This document shows, piece by piece, positions 51,122-62,578 of a stretch of DNA of 64,000 nucleotides. The notes under the pieces were generated by a model. That model was given only the letters and a program-made list of their open reading frames with translations, made no database searches and was not told the DNA's origin. The position numbers were made by a program, and so were the translations under genes. The stretch comes from Trogon surrucura (taxonomy: Eukaryota > Chordata > Aves > Trogoniformes > Trogonidae), in assembly GCA_020746105.1 (NCBI GenBank), contig CM036619.1, forward strand, positions 10,082,238 through 10,146,237, in the 5' to 3' direction. Positions within the stretch are counted from its first letter, which is position 1. Every line of letters begins with the position of its first letter.

Positions 51122-51285
51122 TGTATTGAGTTTTCCTGGCCAGATTTCAGGGGCTGGAGGGGGCTGTAAGAGTGGTTTCTGCAAGAAGCTGCTAGAAGCT
51201 TCCTCAAGTCTGATGGAGCCAATGCCAGTCAGCTCCAAAGACGGACCCGCCACTGTCAAAGGCTGAGCCTATCAGTAATTAGGAC

Positions 51286-51414
51286 AGAATAGGGTAGCAT
51301 AGCATAGGATAGGATAGGATAGGATAGGATAGGATAGGATAGGATAGGATAGGATAGGATAGGATAGGATAGGATAGGATAGGATAGGATAGGATAGGAT
51401 AGGATAGGATAGGA
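51286..51414 (+). repeat. (AGGAT)21 microsatellite inside an LTR
   Basis: Twenty-one perfect AGGAT units (51306-51410) plus a partial unit, preceded by degenerate 5-mers (AGGGT, AGCAT, AGCAT). On the minus strand it gives a spurious frame repeating Leu-Ser-Tyr-Pro-Ile. It lies in the U3 part of the LTR, about 20 bp upstream of the TATA-like box. Confidence 0.98.
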
Positions 51415-51431
51415 ACGCCTCTGTGAAAGCA

Positions 51432-51438
51432 TATTTAA
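51432..51438 (+). promoter_or_regulatory. TATA-like box of the 51122-52375 LTR
   Basis: TATTTAA in the context AAGCATATTTAAGAAATGGG, close behind the AGGAT array. It is the best TATA candidate in the LTR; activity is unknown. Confidence 0.45.
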
Positions 51439-52187
51439 GAAATGGGAAAAAAAGAACTGCGCAATAAAACAACTGACAGAGAGACAGAGGAGTGAGAATA
51501 TGTGAAGACTCCAAGGTCAGTGAAGAAGAGGGAGGAAGGACGTGCTCCAAGTGTCGGAGCAGAGAGTGTCCCGGGCCACAGTGAAGCCCATGGTGAACCA
51601 GGCTCTCCCCCTGCAGCCCACGGAGGACATAGGGTGTAGATGTCCCCCTGTAGCCCATGGAGGACTCCACACCGAAGCGGGTGGGTGCCTGAAGGGGGCT
51701 GTGGTCCCGTGGGAAGCCCGTACTGGAGCAGGTTGCTGCCAGAGCTTGTAGCCCATGGAGAGAGAGAAGCCCATGGCAGAGCAGGCTGGCTGGCAGGACT
51801 CTTGTGACGCCGCGGGAGACTTGCGCTGAAGCAGTTTCCCCTGAAGGACGGCACCCCATGGAGAGACTCATGTTGGAGCAGTGTGTGATGAATTGCCCCT
51901 CAGGAGAGGACACATGTTGGAGAAAGGTGTGCGAAGTTCGTCTCCCATGAGAGAGACCCCACAATGGCCCAGGGGGAGAGTGAAGAGTCCTCCCCCAGAG
52001 GAAGAAGCAGTGGTGGAAATGACATCAGATGAACTGACCGCAGCCCCATTCCCTGTCCCCCTGTGCTGCTCGGGGTGAGGTGGATAAACCAGGGTTTTGT
52101 CCGGGAGGAAGGGAGGGATGGGGAGAAGGTGTTATTCCTTCTAAGATCTGTTTTTATTTCTCACTACTCTTCTCTAGTTTGTTCTTT

Positions 52188-52193
52188 AATAAA
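52188..52193 (+). promoter_or_regulatory. Polyadenylation signal of the 51122-52375 LTR
   Basis: AATAAA in TTTAATAAATTTAACTAAT, about 180 bp before the LTR end. Its position supports the plus orientation. Confidence 0.5.
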
Positions 52194-52375
52194 TTTAACT
52201 AATTTCCCCAAAATCAAGTCTTTTTAGCCCGGGATGGTAGACATGGGTGATCTTCCTGTCCTTATCTCAAACCATGAGCCCTTCTATATATTTTCTCCAC
52301 CTGTCTAGCAGAGAAGGGGGGGTGACAGAGAGGCTGTGTGGGCACCTGGCTGCCAGCCAGGGTCAAACCACTACA

Positions 52376-55300
52376 ATTTTCAGGGTAGTATCACATTTCT
52401 GCACCACCTGCAAACAAGAGCATTTTACAAATAAAAAAAAAAAAAGAGAATCATCAGTTTAACAATCACAGTACCTATCTAATAGAGTTAGGAACTGTCT
52501 TTTAATGGCTTATTGATACCCGAGGAGGCCATCCTAGGAAGATGCATGCATGCATTTTGGGTTGCAAACGAAACTGAAATGAGCTATTGAGCTCAATAAA
52601 CTTTTCATGTGACTTGTGAAAAGTGCCTGGGTATCCTCTGGGTATCCCCACACAAACAAAGGAAAAAGCTGCCTTCCTGATTTCTCTTGGCTCTTCCTTT
52701 TCACCTATCCTACAGCATTTTCTTTTTCTTATTCTTCAGGCATTGCTTAAGTAGAGCACTGCGTGGGCTGGCACACAGCAAAATATTCGGCAATGGAAAA
52801 AGCCTGTGGTTATCTTCCTGTTACCATTGAAGGAACCTCTATAGGAGGAGGACTTGAGGGAATATATGTTATTTGCAGCATTTTCATTGCTCAGTTTTCC
52901 CATTTGTAATAACTATTACAACTGAAAAAAATTTCCTTTCACTCAAATATGTTCAAAAATTAAGAAAAATATACTGCATCAATATGAAAGGTCAAAATAA
53001 TGAAAATACTTTGTGGGTAAAAAAATCCTAAAAATATTTGGGTTTATTGAAAGACTTACTTTAAGTATTTGGAATTTTTCAATTTATTCTTTACTTTCTT
53101 TTCCCTTAATTTTCTTTTTATTTATTAGAACTTTACTCAAAAATAATCCATTAATTCATGTATTAATGTATCCATGAACTCCAAGAGTATCTCAGAAGCA
53201 GCTGTTACATGTAATGCTGTTTATTTAGATTTATGCTACTTAAAGTAGAAACAAGAAACCAAAACATCAATTCAGAGGTTCAGGCTCAGCAGACTGTATT
53301 GCTCCCATCATTAGTTAAACAGTTTGCCTTCTTCTGTTTCTCAACACCGTGAATTTCCCTCAAACAATTCAGCACACCTGGACACAGTTAGGAAGAAAAA
53401 ATATAAAACACCTCCCAAGTATTGCAATTAGGTTTGTTCTGGCAAGTTCTGCATCTGTACTCTGGTGGTAGCTGGCTTCTGGCACAAAAAGTTATGCCAA
53501 AAGTAATGTTTTCTTTTGCAGACAACATATGGAGCTTTTTTGTTGAATTCCACCATGTAGAGTGCTTCTGGTAATGCTGTTGTCCAACCTGGGAGTGGGA
53601 GTACCAAGATGTTATCAGAGCTACCAAAAGCAGAGTGTGGCTCCGACATTGATGAAATGGTTTTTAACGCTGTCAAAGACCAGCAGCAGAAGACTTCTAG
53701 CAAAAGGAATTTCTGCACGTGATGGCCATGAGCACCCTCAAACTCAGGAGGAGGAGATGGGAAGGGGATTTGTTGAAATGTGAAACAAGGAAAATACTCA
53801 ATATGCAAAATTTTCCAGGCTGAGCCTGTACCTGTAAATGGCGAAGCTGAGCATCACGCTGGGTGTAGCTGTATCTCTAGCTACCGAGTGTTGGTTTATG
53901 TGACAGATCTTTGGCCTCAAACACAAAACAGATTTTCCATGCAGAGCACTTACAAAGAACTTGATATTATTTGCAAAATGTTTGCATTGTTTCAGTTTCC
54001 TCTTAAACTGGCGTTAATGCATTTCTGAAGGTGGTTTTCAGGTCTCATTCATAATGTAGTCATATTGCCAGGTTCAGTAAGTCTTATTTTCTTAGTGAAA
54101 CTCTTTAGAAACTGAAAGTAAATTGTCACAAGCGAATTTCAAAACACTGATTTTTTCCAAAGGCTGAGGGTAGTAAACGAATGTCTCATTGCACAAACCA
54201 ACCCTTGGAGGGGAAGCAGCGTCCAGCCCCTTCTGTGCCCACTCACGTGTCTTTCAGCTGGTGAGTTTGGGCTTGGGCCAGAGTTGAGGCATCACAACAC
54301 AGTGAGACCTGATAAAAGAAAAGCTATATTATCATTTCTTCAATGCCCACGAAAACTCTTCTTTCTAGCTTATATAACAGAAATGCATTTGTGGGAGAGA
54401 CCCTGACACATATCAGTGCGGTCCTGGAATAAGAGCCAGAAAGCACAGAAGCTGGGCCAACCATTCCCAGTGAGATGTTGTGGGCCAAGGTGGGAACTAC
54501 AAGGCAGGTTAGTGGTGTTGAGGGCATGCAAGGAAGTTGAGGACCAACAACAGCATGCGTGGGCTGAACATGGATGTAGAGGCATGGCAGAAGCACCAGC
54601 AGAAAAGCCTCATCATCTTGGCTGAAGAGTGAGAAGAGGCTGCTTTTCACCAAAGCATTGGTTTCTCTCAGGAGAAGGAGAACTGAAGCAGAAGTTGACG
54701 TGGCTGAGGAGAAGCTAAGCCACAAAGTGGCCTTCCTGTGTGTATGAAAGGCCCAGCAGCTGTCCTAAGATAAGGAATAAGGACAGTAATGGGGACTTTG
54801 CCAGCTTTTACAATTAATTTCAATGACTCTCCAACATCCCTGAAGCAGTGACTTGTGTGTGGCTCTTTTGGATGTGGAGCTTTTCAATGTGTTCAAAGCC
54901 TTGAGCTCTGCAGAAATAGGAAGTCACATTATTTCTGTGCAAACCGGTCTCTTTCAGACCCACAGAGCTGGACCCCTTGGGGTCCTGCTTCATGCTTCAC
55001 CATCTTTGGGCACATGAGGCATCCTGAGCAATTTCCAGGGGCTGGAGACATGTGCAAAGTGAACCCAGGTGGTGTCATGTGTCCCCAACCTCATTACTGG
55101 GAACAGCAGAACTACTTTAGCTGTCATTTTTAGAATATGTTGGTTCTGATAAACTCTCAGCCAAAATGGCTGTATTTTAAAAGCAGAGACATATAGTGGA
55201 AATGTTTGGTAACCAGAGCTGCGTGAGGCAGCTGTACTGTAGGGATGCGACCAGGCTGTGAACTGCTCCATCCTTGAGTCCTCTAGTCCCACTCGCAATC

Positions 55301-58300
55301 CACGGAGGGGATTCAGTGTCCCAAAACTGGTTTGGGGCAAATCTGTTCATCAAAACTACAATTTGCTTGCCGCCGAGCACAGACATGTGAGAGTGTTAAC
55401 AAATCCATCCTCAGAAAGAGATTGCTGACATGTGAATGTTTGGTTTGGGGTTTTTTTACCTCTTGAACTTTTTGTTTAAATCTTAAGTCAGTAACGTACA
55501 CTTTATAAAGAGGATAAAGAATTAGCAGAGCTGGAGGACAGATTGATAGTCTTAAAGTGGATCTTGGCCTCAGTTCTGTTCCAGACCCCCTCTTCTTATC
55601 ATTAATTGAGGCATTCTTAATGGGCTTTTCAAAAAAAGAAATAAATGAAAATGGATAGTTCAATCAATGCACTACCTTTAATTCCATATTCATCCCAATT
55701 GATTTTCACTTCCAAGTTTCACTTCAGCATGAAACACGGCATTGTGTTAAGGAAGTTGTGGGGGAACCTGTAGGTTTTGGCAGCTGGAGCAAGGGGAAAC
55801 TGTGGTTTTTAAGTTAGAGGAGGGTGTGGGAATCAGCTCTTTAGCTAGCGGTTGGAGCAGCAGAGCTTGTGCACCTTGTTTGTGTGCGTTTTTCTTGTCA
55901 GCCTTCAGAAGCTGTCACTGGGCAGACATGAGCAGATGCAGAGCCACCAGCGTGCTCACACTCTGATCAAAGTCCTTGCCCAACACCGTGCAACCCCAAC
56001 ACCTCTGAGCTGCTCACAGCTCTGTCCTACCCTCCGAACAGAGAGGAAGGATTTCCAAGGCACCATCTCATCCCCATGCCCACATTAGAAGCCTGGGGAA
56101 AAGAAATTCCCTTTCCCAGCTGGGGCATTTCCATTTACAAGGCTGCCAAGCTCCTGAGGACTGCAGCTCTCAAGCAAACATAATTCCAGATATTTTCTGT
56201 GGCTGCACTATATATTCTGTGGTTCAGTCTCATGAGATATGCAGGGCTTCCATGGCAACCACAAAGACAGTTTTCTGCTTAAAGAAACAGTGAGTAAAAG
56301 AAAATGAGAAGTTTAAACAGATAAAATCAAGTGGTTTAAGGACATTAGGAAACCCAACAAAACAAGCAGGAATGCAGTTCTGTCCCCATGGGGAGCAGGA
56401 GTGGGGAAACAGCATGTGACAGATATTAGTCACAGTCCTGTGTGCACCATACAAAGAAGCAAATCGAGAGCAAGAGGAGCCAAGAAAAACCCTCCTTTTT
56501 TGTGCCTCACCTGTCTGCACTTCCTCACCTCGACCAGCTGAGCCTGTCCCAGTTTCGCCATCAGTGTCCTGGGGTTTACTTTTAAAGTGCATTCACTCTT
56601 ATTCCTACTAAAAAAAAAAATAATAAAAAAAAAAATGTTGGTTTGCCTGTGTTTCACTCTGCCTGCCCAAACACCCATCCAGATTGGCATCCTGATCATG
56701 ATCGCAGTTGGTCTTGATCTCCCTTCTCCCTCCATGGTCAATGACCTTCATTTCTTATTATCTCTTTCAGAGTTCACTTCTTCTATGATGGTCAATGACC
56801 ACATCAATGGTCACATCAATAGCTGCCACAGAAGAGGTTGGACCATTTATAATGGTCTGTGTAGCATTTTGTGCTTTGTTACTTCACATTTTTACTGGGA
56901 CATCCTTCAGGAAGGCATTTTTCCACTTCTGGCTTCAGTGATAAAGGCATAGAGCAACCATTCCTGAAGTATTCTGTTAGTTATTTTATGTATCATTACA
57001 GCTGTAATACAGAAAAATAATGACAAATTAGGGGGAAAATCAGAAAATTACAGCAACACTGGGGGACTAAAGTGTCCCTTGGAACTTGAAATCTCTAAAT
57101 ATCCTCTGTATGAAAGGGCATAGAAAAGGGTTTGCTAAGTCCACAAAGTTGCGAAAGATACACACAGAAGGAAAATACATGTTTAAGGTGGAACCTGAGA
57201 AACAGTTGGACTTCAGAGGATGGTATTTGAGAAACCAAACTCCAAGAGAAACTTTCCACCTGGTAAACTCCAGTGGCTTGTGGAGTTACTGCTATGGCAG
57301 ACAGCAGAAATCTCTCCAGAGGCACTTCTCCTTATTACCAGTTTGACTGTGTGATTTTTGAGCTGCCGTTCCCCACCACCAGCCAATTATAAAGCCTTCA
57401 AGGATGATGTGACTTCAACGTCTCCTGTCTAAATGATTTCTGCTATACAAAGTAACTACACACACTGTCCCAGATCCACACATACACTAGTATACTGCTG
57501 GAGCAAATATCTTAATATTCCTCTTTGCTATGAGCCCTCGCTGTGCTGCAAGTCAGTGCTTACTCCCCCAGGAGACTCACTCTAAAATGATTGACTTGCC
57601 TGAAGTGATTTGCCCTTAACAGTGAGAGATGAGGCTTAGTCTTGCCAGTTTCTGACAATGGTCTGCCCAAGGACTTGGCTCTCCATACCTGACCACGTGG
57701 CACAAAGAGCCACCTGAATCAAGGGCTGCCACAGCTGTGCCACTCCCTTGTGAATACAGCTCAAGATACATAATAACAGTCACTCATGTCCCATGGATGC
57801 TCAGGATTTGGACCTAGAGTAGTCCGGATTTTATCCCCGGGAATTAAACTAAAGAGTCTTGAGGAAACACCCTTCCTAGAATGAGAACCCAACATTTCCA
57901 TGGGAGGCCAAATAACTACCCTCCCTGCAAGTTTTGCCTTCAAAACATGGGTGTGATCATTTGGAGAAGTTTATATAAAAACAGTAAAAATTATTTGATA
58001 CCAGTCGGAGAATGCAGTCACAAGATGCTGTGGCACAATGCACTGAATAAATACGATGGAGAATTTTGGAAAGTAAGTTAGATGATTTGATGTGAGTTGC
58101 ATGGAAACAAAGGACAGGATTGGCAGCAGAGCCCTGGCATCCCAGCTTCCAAATATGAGCCATAACCACAAAACTCGCCTTCCTTCCTCCCACAGTCACT
58201 CTTGTGCAGCTTCACTGGGGGAGGGAAAACAGCAGTCAGTGCTTCCTAACAGGAAAACGAACTCAGTAGCAAAAGCAATTCTCTTTCCAAACTTTTAAAC

Positions 58301-60254
58301 TACAAAGAGTAAAGGGAGTGAAGGAGGTAAATCTATAAAAATAGATAATCTACAGTGTTCTGCTAACTGGGATATACTATAATCTCTATAAGTGAACTAT
58401 TTTCCAGCTAGAATATGTAGTCATCCTCACAAAACGTCTGGAGTAAGAATCACAATAAATTGTTGCAGCTCCTTTGAAGTCCGCCAAGTTTTTGCAAGCT
58501 GGGCAGGCAGAGGACTGTCTCTGGAAAACTTTCTCTTAATTTGAATATTAAGGTTTTTCTTCATTTGCCAAGGGACAGTTTTGATGTGAGCATGGTTTTT
58601 TAATAGCTCTCTTCACTTTAGTTTGTTATTTGTGCTTACAGAATCAGTTGCAAAGAGTATCTCCTGCTGCATTGCAAATTAATTACCCAATATTTGGACA
58701 AAGTGCTGTGTCAGTTCTAAGTGTTATTACTTTCAGCAGCACCACTCTGTAGTGAATGCAAGCAACCACTTTGAGAGGGCCATCATTGCTTCTGCAATAC
58801 CTTTTCAAAGCATCATCCTGCCCTGCTCTGGTGAGTGGCATTTCTCCATAGAGCTGGAGATACTGGTCTGCTCTAGCAAGCACAAACATGGGCAGCAGAT
58901 ACTGTGTGGTGTTACAGCGTTTTCTGCACATCAACAGACCTAATAGGAGCCCTCAGTGGACAAATCCTGACTGTTACCATGCACTAAGTTCTGTCTCACT
59001 ACTTTTGTTACCAAGCTGCCCAAGGTGATTTTTTTCTCACACCTTCAATTTGCTGCATAATTGGATCCTATATAATGATCCCCATGGAATTTATATAGAC
59101 TCCATGTCTAGTCATACTAAACTGTTAAGGTTATGGTTGTCCCATATTAATAGATGAATGTATGGATTCTGCCATGATGATGCCTTACTGTAGAGTATCC
59201 CTAGTGCCTGGCCATAGAAAGCAGATTTTAGGGTCAAGAATATCTGCTCCTCACTCCCCTCAACAGTGACTAATGAAAGCCACAACACAGAGCAATTCTC
59301 GTATGTTCTCACAGTCCTTGGGACAATACTGTGTTGTCTGCAGAAGTCCATATGTGTGCTTTTGGAGTAGAAAGTCACAAAAAGCCTTTTTCTCTTCTTG
59401 GCTGTTTTGCTCAAAAGCCAGACATCGTCATGTCCTATACTCAAGAGACATGACCTGTGGTCAGCTTATATGTTCCCCTTTCTCCAGCTACCTTGAGCTC
59501 TAGTTTGCACTGATACCCTGGGAAAACCCTGGGAAGGTGAAGCTCCATTTCTCCCTTGTCAGTGAGCTATTTAAAAGAATAGCCTTAGCAGTTTTCCCTC
59601 CTACGTATGGCCACCCACATTCATCATCATTTCCAGGACAAGGAGGTGAGTATGGAGCAGATCGGATTCAGTCTTTGTTTTCTTACCACCTTTATAGCAG
59701 AAGTCTGGAGGAAAAGAGGAAGCAGTTCTGAGAGATGGGATTCCTCTTCATGTTCCTACAGGAATTTTCTATAAAATGGGGTGTGCATTTTCCAAAGAAA
59801 TGAGTTATTCACTCAACAATTGCACTGAGAAAGTCCAGTAGGGAAGAGAAATGGGAAGTGAACACTCACAGAAAATATAACCCTCCACAGGAAACTTGTA
59901 TTAATGCAAGGTCACAGCTCATTGCTGAAATACACATGGAAAAAAAATTCACAGTGTTTTTATACTGTTCACTGAATTCTTATACTCCTAAAAGGAGCAT
60001 TAGAGTGAAGATGGAGCCGGATTTCTCAGAGGTGTGCTGCAAACGGGCAACAGGCAACGATCTAACTTTGAAGCTGGCCCTGATTTGCTCAACTTCCAGA
60101 AATATTTCCCAACTCCAGTTATTCTGGGGTTTTTTCACTACTAAGATTCTATTTAAAGTCATCAATATAACCTCGAAATTATCCCTGAAACTGTGTCTAT
60201 TTAGCTTAAAATTTCCATGGTTTTCTTCAGAAATCAAAATAAATCAGCTATCTC
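52376..60254. other. Unique noncoding DNA
   Basis: AT-rich to about 53.4 kb, then of mixed composition. No bounded repeat and no supported gene; open frames reach 116-133 codons without domains. An A-rich tract at 56609-56635 gives Lys-rich frames. Confidence 0.6.
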
Positions 60255-60938
60255 TGCATGAGGACATAAGGTCATTAGAAATACCCTGCTGTGTCAGACC
60301 CATCATCCATCTATTCCACCAGTGATGGCAGGAGTTGCTATTTAGGGAGAACATACAAGCCCAGATACTCTATGTGGTTTATTTCCCTCACAGTCCCCCA
60401 ACATTGACACTCAGTGGAACAGGGTTGTTCAAGTTCCCTCTGGTTGCTGTCCATGGCCTGTTCAGTAAAACAATTCCTTCTTTTATGTGTTTTTAAGAGA
60501 ATCTCTAACTGATTTCTGTGAGTGTTGGGTAGTTCCAGTATTGTCACATGTGATCAGCAACCGTTCTGCAGTCACACTGTCTGCCGCCTCCCCAAGGTTA
60601 TCAGTCCACATCATACTCTCCCTTCAGCTTTCTCCTCAGTCAGAAAAGATCCAGCCTTTCTAGTGTCTCCTCCTAAGACAGCTTCTCCAATACATAGGTT
60701 GCCTTCCTCAGTGCTTCCCCTAACTCTTTAATGTCTTTGAGATGTAGAAACCAGGATGATACACAAGATTCAGAGCATGGGAGCACCAAAAACACAGCAG
60801 CAAAATTACTTTGTCATGACTGCAATATCCTTCCTGATGAGCTCCAGCATCTTATTGACTTTGTTCATTTTCACTTAACATTAAGTCAACAATTTCAGAA
60901 ACCTGACTATGATGGCTCGAAGACCTCTTTCCTGAGTT
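60255..60938 (-). mobile_element. Ancient CR1/L3-like LINE remnant, minus
   Basis: Highly diverged, but landmarks of an old amniote CR1-type LINE read in antisense remain in the right order: ACATAAGGTCATTAGAAATA near the 3' end, CTGCTGTGTCAGACCCATCA, TCCATCTATTCCACCAGTG, GAAAAGATCCAGCCTTTCTA, ACCAGGATGATACACAAGAT, and GACCTCTTTCCTGAGTTAT at the inner edge. Frames are broken everywhere. A much younger CR1 copy begins exactly where this sequence stops, so the old element was interrupted by that insertion; I could not recognise its continuation beyond 62579. Confidence 0.55.
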
Positions 60939-62578
60939 ATCATAGAATCATAGAATCATAGAATGTTAGGGATTGGAAGGGACCTCGAAAGATCATCAAG
61001 TCCAATCCCCCTGCCAGAGCAGGAATGCCTAGACTATGCCACACAGGAACGTGTCCAGGCAGGTCTTGAATGTCTCCAGAGAAGGAGACTCCACAACCTC
61101 TCTGGGCAGCCTGTTCCAGGGCTCCGTCACCCTCACTGAGAAGAAGTTTCTTCTCGAGTTTAAGCGGAACCTCTTATGTTCCAGTTTCAGCCCATTACCC
61201 CTTGTCCTATCAGTGGTTGTCACCGAGAAGAGCCTGGCTCCATCCTCCTGACACTCACCCTTGATATATTTGTAAACATTAATGAGGTCACCCCTCAGCC
61301 TCCTCTTCTCCAAACTAAAGAGCCCCAGCTCCTTCAGTCTTTTCTCATAAGGGAGATGCTCCACTCCCTTAATCATCCTAGTTGCCCTGTGCTGGACTCT
61401 CTCGAGCACTTCCCTGTCTTTCTTGAACTGAGGGGCCCAGAACTGGACACAGTATTCCAGATGGGGTCTCACCAGGGCAGAGTAGAGGGGAAGGAGAACC
61501 TCTCTCGACCTACTAACCACCCCCCTTCTAATACACCCCAGGATGCCATTGGCCTTCCTGGCCACAAGGGCACAGTGCTGGCTCATGGTCATCCTGCTGT
61601 CCACCAAGACTCCCAGGTCCCTTTCCCCTACACTACTCTCTAATAAGTCATTCCCCAACTTATACTGGAACCTGGGGTTGTTCCTACCCAGATGCAAGAC
61701 CCTACATTTACCCTTGTTATATTTCATTAAATTTTTCCCCGCCCAACACTCCAGCCTGTCCAGGTCTCGCTGGATGGCAGCACAGCCTTCTGGTGTGTCA
61801 GCCACTCCTCCCAGCTTGGTGTCATCAGCAAACTTGCTGATAGTACTCTCTAGTCCCTCATCCAAGTCATCGATGAATATATTGAATAATACTGGTCCCA
61901 GTACCGACCCTTGAGGCACTCCACTGGATACAGGTCTCCAACCAGACTCTGCCTCATTGACCAAAACTCTTTGGCTTCTTCCCCTCAGCCAGTTCACAGT
62001 CCACCTCACTACCCGAGAGTCTAGACCACACTTCTGCAGTTTAGCAGCAAGGATGCTGTGGGAGACTGTGTCAAATGCTTTACTGAAGTCAAGGTAGACC
62101 ACATCCACCGCTCGGCCATCATCTATCCACCTTATTATATCCTCATAAAAGGCTATGAGGTTAGTCAAGCACGACTTCCCTTTGGTGAAGCCATGTTGAC
62201 TGTCTCTAATGACCCTCTTATCCTTGATATGCCTTGAGATGGCACCAAGGATAAGTCGTTCCATCACTTTCCCAGGGATGGAGGTGAGGCTGACCGGTCT
62301 ATAGTTACCCGGGTCCTCCTTCTTGCCCTTTTTGAAGACTGGAGTGACATTTGCTTCCCTCCAGTCCTCAGGCACCTCTCCCGTCTCCCAAGACTTGGCA
62401 AAGATGATGGAGAGTGGTCTAGCAATGACATCAGCCAGCTCCCTCAGCACCCGTGGATGCATCCCGTCTGGACCCATGGATTTATGGATGTCCAGATTGC
62501 TTAATTGGTCCCTAACCCCGTCCTCATCGACTAAAGCAAACTCTTCCACTGCCCTGACTTCTATAGCAGCATCTTTAC
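60939..62578 (-). mobile_element. CR1 LINE, 5'-truncated, 1.64 kb, minus
   Basis: The longest and best-preserved element in the window. On the plus strand it opens with three units of the ATAGAATC tail repeat (60939-60965), then the CR1 3' UTR complement (GATCATCAAGTCCAATCCCC), then ORF2 in antisense up to about 62578, where similarity stops next to an A/T run. A full CR1 is over 4 kb with two frames, so roughly the first 60 percent is missing, the usual outcome of incomplete reverse transcription. No target-site duplication is obvious, which is usual for CR1. It is inserted in the ancient LINE at 60255-60938. Confidence 0.96.
61029..62576 (-). CDS. CR1 ORF2 fragment: reverse transcriptase, uninterrupted, 5'-truncated
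   Basis: This frame would encode the non-LTR reverse transcriptase that copies CR1 RNA at the chromosomal target. Counting from the in-frame GTG at 62549 (506 residues), visible features are [14 protein letters not shown] (22-35), the fingers segment [20 protein letters not shown] (81-100), motif A DFSKAFD with catalytic Asp154, [16 protein letters not shown] (208-223) and motif C FADD with Asp242 and Asp243. The conserved C-terminal region with [14 protein letters not shown] follows (478-491). The frame continues upstream of the GTG as CR1-like codons to about 62576 and meets a stop at 62589-62591, outside the element. All three catalytic Asp are present and there is no frameshift or stop in over 1.5 kb, so the copy is young. 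The N-terminal endonuclease and any real start codon are lost, so it is not an autonomous element. Confidence 0.93.
   Translation of the reverse strand, partial: KDAAIEVRAVEEFALVDEDGVRDQLSNLDIHKSMGPDGMHPRVLRELADVIARPLSIIFAKSWETGEVPEDWREANVTPVFKKGKKEDPGNYRPVSLTSIPGKVMERLILGAISRHIKDKRVIRDSQHGFTKGKSCLTNLIAFYEDIIRWIDDGRAVDVVYLDFSKAFDTVSHSILAAKLQKCGLDSRVVRWTVNWLRGRSQRVLVNEAESGWRPVSSGVPQGSVLGPVLFNIFIDDLDEGLESTISKFADDTKLGGVADTPEGCAAIQRDLDRLECWAGKNLMKYNKGKCRVLHLGRNNPRFQYKLGNDLLESSVGERDLGVLVDSRMTMSQHCALVARKANGILGCIRRGVVSRSREVLLPLYSALVRPHLEYCVQFWAPQFKKDREVLERVQHRATRMIKGVEHLPYEKRLKELGLFSLEKRRLRGDLINVYKYIKGECQEDGARLFSVTTTDRTRGNGLKLEHKRFRLNSRRNFFSVRVTEPWNRLPREVVESPSLETFKTCLDTFLCGIV

Larger units (their letters stand above)
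51122..52375 (+). mobile_element. Avian ERVL-like solo LTR, plus sense, with pentanucleotide expansion
   Basis: Starts TGTATTGAGTTTTCCTGGCC and ends AGGGTCAAACCACTACA. Flanks are ATTTG on the left and ATTTT on the right, an imperfect 5-bp target-site duplication of the length used by ERVL-type elements. The interior (GAAGCTGCTAGAAGCTTCCT, CAAAGACGGACCCGCCACTG, repeated GCCCATGGAG units, TTTGTTCTTTAATAAATTTA) matches a pattern I know from bird ERV LTRs. Plus orientation is inferred from a TATTTAA box (51432-51438) upstream and an AATAAA (52188-52193) about 180 bp before the end. At 1254 bp it is long for an LTR, partly because of a 105-bp AGGAT array. No retroviral coding sequence flanks it. 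Confidence 0.85.

Noticed and set aside
51272-51964. A 230-codon minus-strand open frame
   Set aside because: It runs antisense through the solo LTR and the AGGAT array, which supplies a Leu-Ser-Tyr-Pro-Ile repeat. Low stop density in the repeat explains its length; it is not a gene.
43995-52375. A full provirus bounded by the LTRs at 43995 and 51122
   Set aside because: The two LTRs are in opposite sense and have different bodies, and the 6.5 kb between them shows no gag, pol or env similarity.
59858-60325. A 155-codon plus-strand open frame
   Set aside because: Its end runs into the ancient LINE remnant in antisense, and the peptide has no recognisable domain; probably chance.
61036-61914. 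Plus-strand open frames of up to 155 codons across 61.0-61.9 kb
   Set aside because: They are the antisense shadow of the CR1 reverse transcriptase frame.
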